Assembly: GCA_039519185.1 (NCBI GenBank)
Contig: CM076846.1
Location: forward strand, 138,032,428-138,096,427
Source of the DNA: Astragalus membranaceus
Lineage: Eukaryota > Streptophyta > Magnoliopsida > Fabales > Fabaceae
Length of the DNA stretch: 64,000 nt
Direction of reading: 5' to 3'
Both the position numbers and the translations under genes were made by a program. The notes under the pieces were generated by a model that worked only from the letters and a program-made list of their open reading frames with translations, had not been told where the DNA came from and made no database searches. The stretch's first letter is position 1. Every line of letters begins with the position of its first letter. Positions 41,706 to 52,600 of this stretch are shown here, piece after piece.

Positions 41706-43461
41706 CCCTCGAGGCACCTACAATGAGTGAGGGATTAGTTGTTGGACTATATCATAACCTTAGAGGGGGGTGACTAAGGTTATGTGCAAAACTTGAGTTC
41801 TTTTTAATTTTAAGACAATGCTAGTTAAAATTAAATGCGGAATATAGAATTTAAACTATGTGCACTGACCTAAGTACGCTATAGGTATGACAGATCTAGA
41901 TGCGGTGATGTATTATGCTAACTACGCTTATGATTGGTTTTAACTATAAACAGATATTTATGTTTAGCGCAGTATAACAATAAACAAACACAAATGACAA
42001 ATAAAGTAAAAGAGTAGGGAAAGAGATACACCGTAATTTTTACGAGGTTCGGGATAAAAGCCCTACGTCCTCGGCCTCCGGCTTTGCAACCTTTGGACTT
42101 GATAACAACCACTATATGAGAAGAACTTCTTCAATGTTTACAAGCAAGCAACTTCCCTATAGCTAATCTCAATTAACCCTAATTGAGAACCCGACCACAC
42201 AACTAAGGATTTCACAACCACTTCAATCTCCTGATTGAACGACCCAAGAGCACCTCCCAGGATTTCAAACCAACTCAATCTCCCCGATTGAGAGACCCAA
42301 GAACACTTCCCAGGATTTCAAAAAACCGCTTCAATCTCCTGGTTGAACGACCCAAGAATACTTCCCAGGATTTCGCAATAACCTCAAAATAGAAGATTAC
42401 AAATGAGAACCTATGATCCAATCACTTCAGACAATATGACAATATAGTAACTGAGAGAGATGAGTGATTTGGAAAATAGAAAAGCTTTAAAAGATATGAA
42501 AATGAAAAGCTCTTTTTTTCTCTTTTCTCAGATCTAGAAAGTGTATGTGAGAACAAGAGAAGATGTAGTGTATTGTAGTTTGAGGTGTGTTGAAATAAGA
42601 ATCACACCTGCCTATTTATAGGCTTAGGAAAATGATAGGATTCATAAATGTTGCATAAGAATTGATTCATGAGTGATGTCAAAATATAGTATAATCGATT
42701 CTTTATTTTTAGAAAACATAGGAATCGATTCCTTGGCCTTTAGAAATTAGTAAGAATCGATTCTTGGACATCCTGAATGTGCTAAGAATCGATTTCAAGC
42801 TTTGTTAAAATAAGGAGGAATCGATTCATGGCCTATAGAAGAGCTTGAAAATCGATTTCATGGTCTTTTGAAAATGAAGGAAATCGATTCTTTGCTTTGG
42901 CTTAAGTATATGTGCAAATCGATTTCATGCTTTAACATATGATTAAGAAATCGATTCTTGGCCTTTAAGAGAGCTTGAAAATCGATTTCATGGCCTTTAG
43001 AAAATAATATAAATCGATTCTTGGCATTTGTTGCATAATAGAAATCGATTCTTGCTTTCCACAAAAATGTTTTTAGGTTTAGGTGCCACCTTATGCATGC
43101 ATGCAATTTTATAAAATATTTTTCAAAGCTTATTTTGATGCATCATGCATGTTTTGAAAAATCATCTCTCAGCTTCTAAATGTCATAGACCTTAAGTGAT
43201 AGAACCTTACATTGTGTCCTAAAGAAAGCGGATAAACAATTAGGTCTTCGACTTCATTGTTGCTTCTTCTGCAAGCAATTGCACTTTAGTCCCTGCTCTT
43301 TGATTTAATCCCTGTTCTTTGATTTTGTCCCTGTACTTTTATACACTGTAATCATTAGTAGACAAAATGTAATTTGTTATCATACAAAACAATGAGTGTT
43401 TGTCCTTGGTTCAACATTAGTCACTGTTGTCCGTGCGGTGGATACCCGGATTTACCGAAAA
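41706..43461. mobile_element. Unclassified insertion with 17-bp target duplication
   Basis: The 17 bases AAACTCTACTGATATAT occur directly before (41689-41705) and after (43462-43478) this 1756-bp segment. So long a duplication suggests target-primed reverse transcription (LINE/SINE type), and the segment ends in a short A run. Inside, no RT or other protein was recognised. Near the left end CATAACCTTAG and CTAAGGTTATG form an 11-bp stem around a G-rich loop (about 41753-41784). Three related segments of about 60 bp with AACGACCCAAGA-like words lie at 42230-42380. A palindrome array follows at 42693-43050. Confidence 0.6.
42693..43050. repeat. Twelve copies of AATCGATT
   Basis: The 8-bp palindrome starts at 42693, 42723, 42755, 42787, 42819, 42850, 42882, 42917, 42949, 42980, 43012 and 43043. 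The spacing is remarkably regular, 30-35 bp. Flanking words such as CTTGGCCTTT and GAGCTTGAAA recur, so the array is a degenerate tandem repeat with a nearly invariant palindrome. Confidence 0.93.
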
Positions 43462-43478
43462 AAACTCTACTGATATAT

Positions 43479-44890
43479 GATTGTTCACCAATATACTGAA
43501 TCTGCAGAACAAATTAGACCATTTAATTGTAAAGGATATGTATATAGATCATATTTTCCCTTAAAAAAGGTTGTGTAGAGAACTAAGATGAAAGTGGAAT
43601 GCAAAAGAAATAAATCTATTTCATTCCAATTCAATTATTAACAAAACAATCATCGGAACAAATCCATTTCCCCAAAATTCATTTCACATGTGGGATTTTA
43701 TTTAGTAAAGCAAATCTTTTCCAAGTCTTGCAGTCCTCAGGTTTTTCCTTGAATTGAGAGCTATCAAACATGACTTTAAGGCTGCACGCACAACACAAGT
43801 CATCAATAGTGATGGACCATTGTGATGATACAGTTGGCATCATTTTTCTCATATCTGACACTATAATTCTGTATAATTTTTTTAAAAGAAAAAATGAAAC
43901 ATTCATAGCAATGTACAGTGGTATAAAAGATGAATATTTTGATACATTTTTTTTTAAAAAAATCGGATGCAATGACATATCAAAAAGAAAACAGATATGA
44001 AACTTCTGCAACGCAACTGGAACTTCCAAACAACATTGAAAATCAAAGAAGTATGCATGATCAATGACACAAAAAGCTTGATAAACCACAAATGAAAGTG
44101 TAGAACGCTAACCTGTAAGGAAGTTTACCAATATCAAACACATGAAGAAACTCCAGTAATTGTTGCTGCTCTTCATTTGTCAAGGTTCTCATACTCTTCA
44201 TAGTTTACTACATCCTAACCAAACATAATAGCAGCACTCTAACTTGTGCCATGGCGTCGACTGTGCAAAAGAAAGCAACGTCGTAGAAGAAAGTTTGAAG
44301 CAGCACTCCATTCTGGCGAAGCTCCGTTCCCTTGTTAATGGCGGGTGACTCAAATTAGCAAAATGCGTAAACCCTTAATTTTTTTTGCAGGAGTTACAAC
44401 TCATCAGCGAGAATTAAGGAGTAATGCTTGATTCTGAAGGTCATTTAATGTTATGAATTGTATTTAAAATAACTTGAAATTTATATTAAAACTGATTTTT
44501 GCAATAAATTGATTCCCTTTATATGTTTCAGTTATAACTATTGTATTATCATTAATGTTAGGATTGTATTTAAAATAATTTGAAATTCGAATTTCCTATT
44601 AAAGCTGATTATTGTAATAAATTAATTCCTTTTATATGTTACAAATTGTATTTAGTTTTATTTTATTTTTCATTTCTTTTATTGTACTGATACCATCAAG
44701 ACTTGATGATTTGGCATCACATAGTTGCTGATGTGGTCCAATTAAAATTAATATGCTGTCTCAGCCACATAGGAAGCGCATTAAATTTTTACCCACGAAA
44801 TTAATGCTCTGTGGATGACACATTGGAAAAAATGGTTTGAGGAGTAAACAAAATTGTATTATTAAAAGATATAAAGATATGTTATAAGAG
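43479..44890. other. Host DNA, no firm gene
   Basis: A 136-codon minus-strand frame at 43679-44089 has no family match that I recognise and mixes plausible (SSQWSITIDDLCCACSLKVMF) with unlikely sequence. A short exon-like stretch lies at 44113-44201. The rest is AT-rich, with a duplicated ATTTAAAATAATTTGAAATT-like segment at 44460-44610. Confidence 0.45.
44113..44201 (-). pseudogene. Possible first exon of an unidentified gene fragment
   Basis: On the minus strand an ATG at 44201 opens MKSMRTLTNEEQQQLLEFLH and further residues ending KLPYR, followed at once by a splice donor-like GTTAGC. The composition is gene-like and the next 400 bp downstream contain another gene-like stretch (43700-43860). 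No family is recognised, and no complete gene can be assembled. Confidence 0.3.
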
Positions 44891-44905
44891 AAGAAGTATC
44901 TCAGC

Positions 44906-45280
44906 GTGTCTTTACCAAAGAAGATGAGAGCTGGATTGAAACCACAGAAGGTGGTGCGCAATCTTGCGGAGGTTTCTGACAAGGAGTTCCATGGTTCTCA
45001 GGCGCTGGAGGTGGAAGAGAGGGCCAATTCGTCGTCTCTGTTTTCGGCTGGAGCGGTGTTATGTGATGGGTCTATAGACAGTTCTGATATCAGAGGTTGT
45101 AATAACAAATTCTGGGCTTTACAGAGCAAGGCGGTGGCGCGCCGTGTGTGGGAGACTGCGAAGAATTTAGGCATCGAAGGAATCAGGCCAGAGGAAGTTT
45201 ATATTGAAGAAATTTCTCAAGGAGAAAAGAGAGATGAGGTAGCAAGGAAGAAGGGGAAGAATGCAGCTGGTTCCCGATGA
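44906..45280 (+). pseudogene. LINE ORF1 C-terminal part
   Basis: The 124-residue frame (MRAGLKPQKVVRNLAEVSD to KKGKNAAGSR) directly precedes ORF2 and ends TGA at 45278-45280, overlapping the ORF2 ATG in the four bases ATGA. The RNA-binding and CCHC domains expected in plant LINE ORF1 are absent, so the start is truncated and the ATG used here is probably internal. The basic C-terminus fits an ORF1 tail. The identity is inferred mainly from position. Confidence 0.55.
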
Positions 45281-48200
45281 TTATTTTATCTCTCAATATG
45301 CGTGGGTGGGGTGACAGAGCTAAACGGCATCACCTGAGATCGTTAATTTCTACAGGTAATTTTAATTCCATCTGTTTACAGGAAACTAAAAGGGAGACTT
45401 TGGAGGAAAATCAAATTAGTCAATTGTGGGGTAATCTTTTGTTTGAGTATGTCGTTAAACCGGCTAATGGTCAGTCTGGAGGCTTATTGTCATCTTGGGT
45501 GGCTGGTTCTTGTGATTTTAAGTTCTCGTTTATGGGTACAAGATTTATTTGGGTGGCTTTGAATGTTGATAATTCACTGTTGTATGTGGTAAACGTTTAT
45601 GCGCCTTGTTATTTGAATGGGAAACGTCAGGGGTGGGAGGAATTGAAAGCGTATAAACAGTCTCTTGATGATGGGGACTGGTGTCTGGTAGGAGATTTTA
45701 ATTGTGTCACAAGAGTTGAGGAAAGGAAAGGTATAGGGGTAAGGGGGTCTATTCAGGAAGTTAACGAGTTTAATGCTTTTATTTCGGATATGGATTTACT
45801 TGATGTCTCAGTTACTGGTAATGTTTTTTCTTGGTTTTGCTCGGATGGGATTTCTATGAGTAGACTGGATAGGTTTCTTATTTCTCCTAATTTGGTTGAT
45901 AAGTGGAACATCTCGGGTCAATGGATAGGGAAGAGGAATATCTCTGATCACTGCCCTATTTGGCTGCTCAGATCTAATGTTGATTAGGGTCCGAAACCTT
46001 TTCGGTTTGTTAATGCTTGGTTTCACCATGCTAAGTTTAAAGAGTTTGTTAAGGATAGTTGGTCTCAAAGTCAGGTTTCTGGGAATAAAGCTTATGTTTT
46101 AAAGGAGAAAATGAAGATGTTGAAAGAGAAGTTGCGAGTGTGGAACAAAGAGGTGTTTGGAGTGGTTGACTTGAATATAGAGGAGGATGTCAAGGAGTTG
46201 AATAACTTAGATCAAATGCTCATTGAACATTGGGATGAGGCCACAATTTCTAAAAGAAATGAAGTCTCTGTGTCTTTTTGGAAGCAAATCAGATTGAAGG
46301 AAAGTATTCTTCATCAAAAGAGTAGGGCGCATTGGATCAAAGAGGGTGACGTGAATTCTAAATATTTTCACTCTATGTTGAAGTTTAAAAAGAGGAAAAA
46401 TATTCTAAAGTTGTTAGATGATGAGGGAAGGCTTATTGAAGATGTTTTTGTGGTTAAAGATAAGGTGAAGAATTTTTTTCAAAATGGATTTACGGAGCCG
46501 CTGTATGGTAGACCTGTGTTGAATGATACGATGTTTAATCAAATCTCTTCGGAAGCGAATGATTACCTGATCATGCCTTTCAAAGAGGAGGAGATTAGGG
46601 AGGGGATTTGGAGCTGTGATGGAGATAAAAGCCCGGGTCCTGATGGTTTTAATTTGAGGTTCTTTAAGGAGAATTGGGATTTGTTGAAGAATGACATTGT
46701 GGGAGTTTTTTCAGAATTCTACGCCAAGGCTCACATTCCTAAAGCGTTCTCGGCCTCTTTCCTAACTCTCATTCCCAAAAATGATCATCCTCAAGGGTTG
46801 GGGGAGTATAGGCTCATTTGTTTAATTGGGAGTATCTATAAGATTCCTTCAAAGGTGTTGGCCAACAGGTTAAAGAAGGTTCTTCTTTTGGTGATTTCTG
46901 AGTGTCAGTCGGCTTTTCTTGGTGGTCGGAATATTCTTGATGGGGTAGTGATTGTTAATGAGCTTGTTGATTTGGCGAAGCATAATAAGGAGGAGTGCAT
47001 GTTGTTTAAAGTGGATTTTGAGAAAGCTTATGACACCGTCTCTTGGTCGTTCCTCTTTGATATGATAACTAAGTTCGGGTTTGATCTTAAGTGGATTCGT
47101 TGGATTAGAGCGTGTGTGTCTTCTTCTTCTTTATCGGTTTTGGTCAACGGAAGCCCAACTCAAGACTTCTTGGTGCAAAGGGGATTGCGTCAGGGGGATC
47201 CTCTATCTCCTTTTTTATTCTTGTTAGTGGCTGAGGGTCTTGCTCGGTTGGTGGATAAGGCGGTGGGGGTTGGGTTTTTTGAGGGGTTTGTAATTAATGA
47301 AAACCTTAATTATTCGCTTGTTCAATTTGCTGATGATACCGTTCTTATTGGGAAGCCGTCTTGGAATAACCTTTGGGGTCTAAAATCTATTCTCAGGAGC
47401 TTTGAACTCGTCTCCGGATTGAAGGTCAATTTCATCAAAAGTAAGCCTATTGTTATTAATGTGCCTGATAATTTTATGGAGCAAGCTTCAGTTTTCCTTC
47501 ATTGCAAGTCGGAATCCATTCCGTTCAACTTTCTTGGCCTTCCCGTTGGTGCTAATCTGAGGCGAAAAGGGACTTGGAATCCGGTTTTGCAAAAGTTTCG
47601 GTCTAGGCTGGCATCTTGGAAGGGGCGCAATTTATCTATAGGAGGTCGGGTTACGCTTATCAACTCGGTCCTTAGTAGTTTACCTTTGTATTTCTTCTCT
47701 TTCTACAAAGCACCAAAAGTGGTTATTAGGGAGATGATAAAGATTCAAAGAGATTTTCTTTGGGGAGTTAAGGAGGATGCGAGAGGTATGTATTGGGTGG
47801 CTTGGGATAAGGTTTGTAGGGAGAAAAATGAGGGAGGTCTTGGTATCAAAAACTTGGAGAATTTCAATATTTCCTTATTGTCAAAATGGAAGTGGCGCTG
47901 TTTGGTGGACGAGAATGCGAATTGGAGAGGTCTATTAAGTCATAGATATGGTGAGTTGTCGGGATTTATGTTTAGTGATTCCGTCAGGAGTATGAGATCG
48001 GATTCTTTGTGGTGGAGGGATCTTTGTATTGTTGGTAAAGAAGAAATGGGGGACGATTGGTTCAAAGATTGTATTCGGAGAGGATTGGGCAGTGGTGAGG
48101 GGGTCAATCTTTGGAAACATCAGTGGATTGGTCACCAACCATTATCTATCGTGTTTCCTAATTTATTTGCAGGTTGTGCTGATAAAGATCTCACTGTGGC

Positions 48201-48927
48201 TGAAGCTGGTTGTTGGAGTCGAGATGTATGGAGTTGGAATTTTTTATCTAATGTTGCAGGTGGTCATCTTTGTGTTCAAGAAGCTGCAGAGTTGGCGGAT
48301 ATTTTGCGTGAAGTTTCTCCGATTCGAGGTAAATATGATTGTTGGAAATGGATTCTAACTCATGATAAAATGTTTTCGGTTAGTTCTTGTTATATCCAGG
48401 TGCAAAGCGTTCGGCAAGCAGCTGTCTTGCCCCCTCTGCTATCGGCCAGAATTGAAGCCGTGTGGCAAACAGTTGTTCCGTCGAAAATTAAGCTTTTCGG
48501 ATGGCGTATGTTTGTCTCGGCTCTTCCTCTTCGCTCTTCTTTGCTTCATCGTAACGTTATTCAGTCTATGGAGGAGGCGGCCTGTGCTTTTTGTCAGAAT
48601 GATTTTGAAGATTTGGACCATCTTTTCGTGGGGTGTGATTTGGCTAGGATGGTGTGGAAAAAGGTGGAGATATGGCTTGGTGTGGATCATATCGTTGAGG
48701 AGTCTTTGATGGAGCATTTCGATTCCTTCGCAAAAGTGTTTACCGGCAAGAAATCTAAGAAGATTAGACATCTTATCTGGCTGGCCTCGTGTTGGAGTAT
48801 TTGGTTGACTAGAAATAATCTTATTTTCAAGGGGGAAGAACCGGATTTAGACTCGATTATCATATTAAAACTATGTCTTGGTCGTGGTTTATTTATGGGG
48901 TGGGGAGTCATTCGGGTTATGTTTTAG
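45277..48927 (+). pseudogene. LINE ORF2: endonuclease, reverse transcriptase, zf-RVT
   Basis: ORF2 nicks the target and copies the RNA there. The first part (45277-45987) is an APE-type endonuclease with LNMRGWG, QETK, GDFN and SDHCP motifs. A TAG at 45985-45987 stands where Trp is usual before GPKPFRF; the same frame then continues to 48927. RT motifs are KSPGPDGFN, LTLIPK, FEKAYDTVSW, LRQGDPLSPFLFLL and the catalytic FADDT. The C-terminal zf-RVT region (about 48340-48690) has WQTVVPSKIKLFGWR and CAFCQNDFEDLDHLFVGC. Near 48860 the frame probably shifts, because the alternative frame gives a more typical end. Otherwise the ORF is well preserved, suggesting a fairly recent insertion. Confidence 0.9.
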
Positions 48928-49408
48928 ATTCTGGGTGGAATAACGCTTACCATTGTATTAATCATTTTGTTGGGTAGTAGGGGGAGAAACAGTGGGTTAG
49001 GTTTTCCCTCTGTAGTGCACTCACAAGGTACTCTTTTTCTTACCTGAGTCTTTTTCCCAATGGGTTTTGGCTCAGGGAGGTTTTGAGAAATCCCTCCCCC
49101 TTCTTTTTTCTCTCATTGTAAGGGTTAGATACCCCTTGTGCTCTTTTCAATGATATTGCTTATAAAAAAAAAAGATTAATTTAAATTTTATCAAATACTA
49201 GAAGTTTTAGTGTAGCCTAATTTAAAATAAATGAAATGGGTTATATATTTATATTTATAATTGTAACATAAGTCAAACATGTAATAATTGTCATTTACAT
49301 ACATATATTATATAATAATGTACATATTGTAATATCTGAAGAATAAAGTCACTCATAGGGGCTGGGAATTTTCATTGTACGTTTAATAAACTTTCACCAT
49401 ATAATTTA

Positions 49409-49786
49409 GGCTAAATATATATTTTGGCCCTTTATCTTTGGGGTTGTGGTCATTTTGGCCCTTTATCTTTTTTTTTTCTCATTTTAGACCCTCATGTTTT
49501 TTGTTTGTGTCATTTTGGCCCCTGCCGTTATGTTTATGTTTTTTTAGGCAAATTTTTAAGGACGAAAATGAAATCAATTAAAAACATAAGGGCCCAAAAT
49601 GAAATCAATTAAAAACATAAGGGACTAAAATGAAATCAATTAAAAACATAAAGGACCAAAATGATAACGGCAGGGGCCAAAATGACACACACACAAAACA
49701 TGAGGGTCTAAAATGAGAAAAAAACAAGATAAAGGGCCAAAGTGACCACAACCCCAAAGATAAAGGGCCAAAATATATATTTAGCC
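49409..49786. mobile_element. Foldback MITE, Mutator type
   Basis: The 378-bp element begins GGCTAAATATATATTTTGGC and ends with its complement, and most of each half pairs with the other, leaving a small centre. It is flanked by the perfect 9-bp duplication TATAATTTA (49400-49408, 49787-49795), which points to Mutator-type transposition. It has no coding capacity. The arms contain two copies of TTTGGCCCTTTATCTT. Confidence 0.93.
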
Positions 49787-49795
49787 TATAATTTA

Positions 49796-50168
49796 TCTTT
49801 TATTACATTAAACTTTAAATTATTAAACTCATTAAAGACTTGATTATTATTGTTGAGCATTAAGCATGGTGAAAAATACATATACCATATAAAAAATATT
49901 GTCTAAAATAAATTATTTATTCATATTTCTTAATAAAATTATATTTTATTATTTTTTAACTATGCAGTTAATAAAAAATAGATATTTAAATAATAGTAAT
50001 AATAATAATATTCACACTCAGTCAAAAAAAATATTCACATGTTTCTTTCAAAAATCATAAATAAATTATGTAAATATAAATAAGTCCGTCCAACGCACAA
50101 TTTTATGGATTCTCTTTTTTTTACTGAATGTTTATGAATTCTCTAGAATCATATATATATATATATAT

Positions 50169-50224
<56 letters not shown>
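49796..50224. other. AT-rich host DNA ending in an (AT)n microsatellite
   Basis: No gene is visible. (AT)n occupies about 50147-50224 with two CAT interruptions, and is the target of element E. Confidence 0.8.
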
Positions 50225-50228
<4 letters not shown>

Positions 50229-50666
50229 ACGGTGATTATACTATTTTCTATTTACACCCCCTCTCCAAAAGCCCAATTGATGAGAAGCTCAATCATATTG
50301 AGAGAGTCCAATCTCCAATGGCCAAGATCAGCCCGCAAGATCGGACGGCCCAAAAACGCCAACACAAACACGTTCAAACTCTATAAATACCCCATTCAAT
50401 GCTCATTAATGGTAAGCACTTTTTCTAACAAATACTCATTCACTCAAATACTGACTTGAGCGTCGGAGTATCATTGCAGGTACAACCTCGCCCCTCAAGA
50501 TCGGACATCTCAAGATCGAACATCTCAACATCGCCTCTCAAGATCGAACCTCTCCAGGTCGAACGAAATCTTTCTCTCAAGCCCGAAGACAGAGACAGAA
50601 TCAAGGACAAAATATCTACTAACTGCGTAATACCGATCTCTAAGATCGGAAGCACAGTACAGAACA
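50225..50666 (+). repeat. Element E 5' LTR
   Basis: Runs from TGTTACGG to ACAGAACA. A TATA box TATAAATA is at 50382-50389. Downstream, a word CTCAAGATCG(G/A)AC is repeated about four times at 50495-50550. ACTGACTTGAGCGTCGGAGT at about 50451-50470 is shared with the LTR of element A. Confidence 0.94.
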
Positions 50667-50667
50667 T

Positions 50668-50685
50668 TGGCGACCACAGTGTGAG
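50668..50685 (+). promoter_or_regulatory. Element E primer-binding site
   Basis: TGGCGACCACAGTGTGAG follows the LTR by one base. Its first 14 bases are identical to the site of element A, compatible with tRNA-Arg priming. Confidence 0.82.
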
Positions 50686-50732
50686 AAATCAATACCCTAT
50701 TTTTTCTCACCATCTCCTTGAAACTTATTAAA

Positions 50733-52600
50733 ATGGCACCAACGCGCCGTTCAACACCGACTAGTCTCATGGCCGAACCTGAGCTCGGCCCTCAGCAAAC
50801 CCCTGAAGGCCACGTCCAGGAACTTACGAATTCGTTGCAAACACGAAGCCGACTTCCCAACACAGGACCATCCCGAGCACATTCGGGCGCATATGAAACG
50901 AGCCTACCATCTCCTCCTCAATTACTTCCGGCCTTGACGGGAGCGGTCCAACAGCTCGTTCAGCTATTGGCTCGGCAAGAAGCGGTAAATGAAGAAAGAA
51001 ACAACCGCTTCGCTAACCTCGAATCCGAAGTAGCGAGACTGCAAGGTCGAAACTTCCCGGCCCAGCAATCATCCGGGCAGAGCTCCTTGGAGGAACGACG
51101 CCCAACTCAAAGAAGACTTTTCCATCGATCGCCCCCTCGGAGAAAGCTCAATCACCGTTCCCCCGCACGCCGTCAACGAGGAAATGGTTCCCGTTCTCCT
51201 CTGGCTCGACAACATAATAGTCCCAACGATCTTCACCTTTCCCCATACCCTCACCAAGGGAATGATCATCGTTCTCCATCAGCTCGACCATATGAAGATC
51301 TTGACGATCCTCATTCTCCTCCACGCCGCCACCGAGGGAATGGTTCCCGTTCTCCTTTGGCACGCCAATTTGACGATCTTGAAGGCTCGACCTCGTCAAG
51401 AAGACGATCAAGGAGCCGTGACAACATTCAGAACAATCAAACGCGACGATACAGACATCCTGAACCTCGTCACGGACACCAACCACCGTCACGGGCGAAT
51501 CAACCTGGGCGAAAAGGTCCTTTCACAAAATCAATCGACAACTTCCGGGTACCTCAAGAAACCACCTAGAGGACTGAAGACTTATGACGGGACGGGCGAC
51601 CCCGACAGGCATCTAGACCAATTTGATACAACCATGCAGTATCGAAACGTACCCATGGAAATGAAATGCCGAATATTCCCGTTAACCCTGGACAAAATGG
51701 CTTCCGAATGGTTTCAGACGTTAAGGTCGAATACCATCTCCTCGTGGGACCAGTTAGAAAAACACTTCTCGGTGCACTTTGCCCATTCCAAGAGCAAACC
51801 CAAAAACAAAAATGTTTTAGCATCTATTGTCCAGAGGGGAAATGAGCCCCTGAGAGAATATATAGAGCGATTCAACATCGAGGCTCTTCAGGTTCGGCAG
51901 TTAGACGACGCTTTCCGAATCTTCTTCATGGCCCAAGGTCTGCTCCCTGGAAGCTCGTTCCGAAAGCACATCAACACCTGGGAACCTAACACCCTTCAAG
52001 AATTCCTCGAGCTATCCCAGTGCTTTATTAATGAAGAAGAAAATTCCAAAGTCGACAAAACATCGTCACATACGGAACCGTCGAAACGCCACATCGAGAT
52101 CGACCCTCGTAAAAATTCGTGGAATACCGGTAAAAAGAATCGCCACCAGGTATATACCGAACTCAACGTCTCCAACGCCCAGTTACTAGGGGAATGTTGG
52201 AAAGTCGAGTTCAGGGACGTCAAGCCTCCCAGGTCTTTACCTGGCCGGCCTGGGCAGAAAGCCAACAAATACTGCCGATACCACAGAAGCAATGGCCATG
52301 ACACGAACCATTGCAACGCCCTAAAAGACGACATTGAAGATTTAATAAAACGGGGAAAGCTATCTTCCTATGTCAAAAGGGAGGGAGAACGATCTCGCAA
52401 TATCGGAAGAGAAAGAAATGAAAATCCCAGGGAAAAAGGAAAAGAAGTGATCGACCCAGACCACGAAGAACTGGATAAAAAACGTTCGATTATCATGATG
52501 ATAACTGGAGGGTTCGATCATGAAGGATCGGGAAAATCAATGAAAAGAAAATGGAAGGAACTGTTATGCGTAGCTTCAACATCAACAAACCCGATCAAGA
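50733..52600 (+). pseudogene. gag: Element E gag, one frameshift
   Basis: The N-terminal frame starts at 50733 (MAPTRRSTPTSLMAEPELG) and runs to 51569. It contains a coiled-coil-like helix (QLVQLLARQEAVNEERNNRF) and three 80-bp repeats encoding Arg/Ser/Pro-rich units (GNGSRSPLARQ). Near 51560 the coding phase changes to that of the long downstream frame, which carries LKTYDGTGDPDRHLDQFDTT, the capsid domain (KCRIFPLTLDKMASEWFQTL, EPLREYIERFNIEALQVRQL) and a CRYHRSNGHDTNHC zinc-binding-like motif near 52273-52315. The long frame is also open upstream to 51184, but in that part it translates the repeats out of phase. A one-base deletion rather than programmed shifting is the simplest reading. 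Confidence 0.85.

Larger units (their letters stand above)
44891..49173 (+). mobile_element. L1-type LINE, 5' truncated
   Basis: The segment carries the end of ORF1, ORF2 with endonuclease, RT and C-terminal zinc-finger domain, a 3' untranslated region and a poly(A) tail ending at about 49173. The 5' end is uncertain; ORF1 is incomplete. No clear target duplication was found next to the tail, so the left edge is approximate. Confidence 0.85.

Noticed and set aside
43679..44089. 136-codon minus-strand frame as a gene
   Set aside because: Part of it looks gene-like but the middle is probably intron or junk; no family recognised and no complete exon structure supported.
921..50685. Primer-binding sites as possible tRNA genes or fragments
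   Set aside because: Only the 3'-end complement is present and each lies directly after an LTR, as expected for retroelement primer sites.
51184..51560. Upstream part of the long element E frame as a true gag N-terminus
   Set aside because: In this phase the DNA translates to an unlikely hydrophobic sequence, whereas the overlapping frame from 50733 gives the Arg/Ser/Pro-rich repeats typical of Tat gag.
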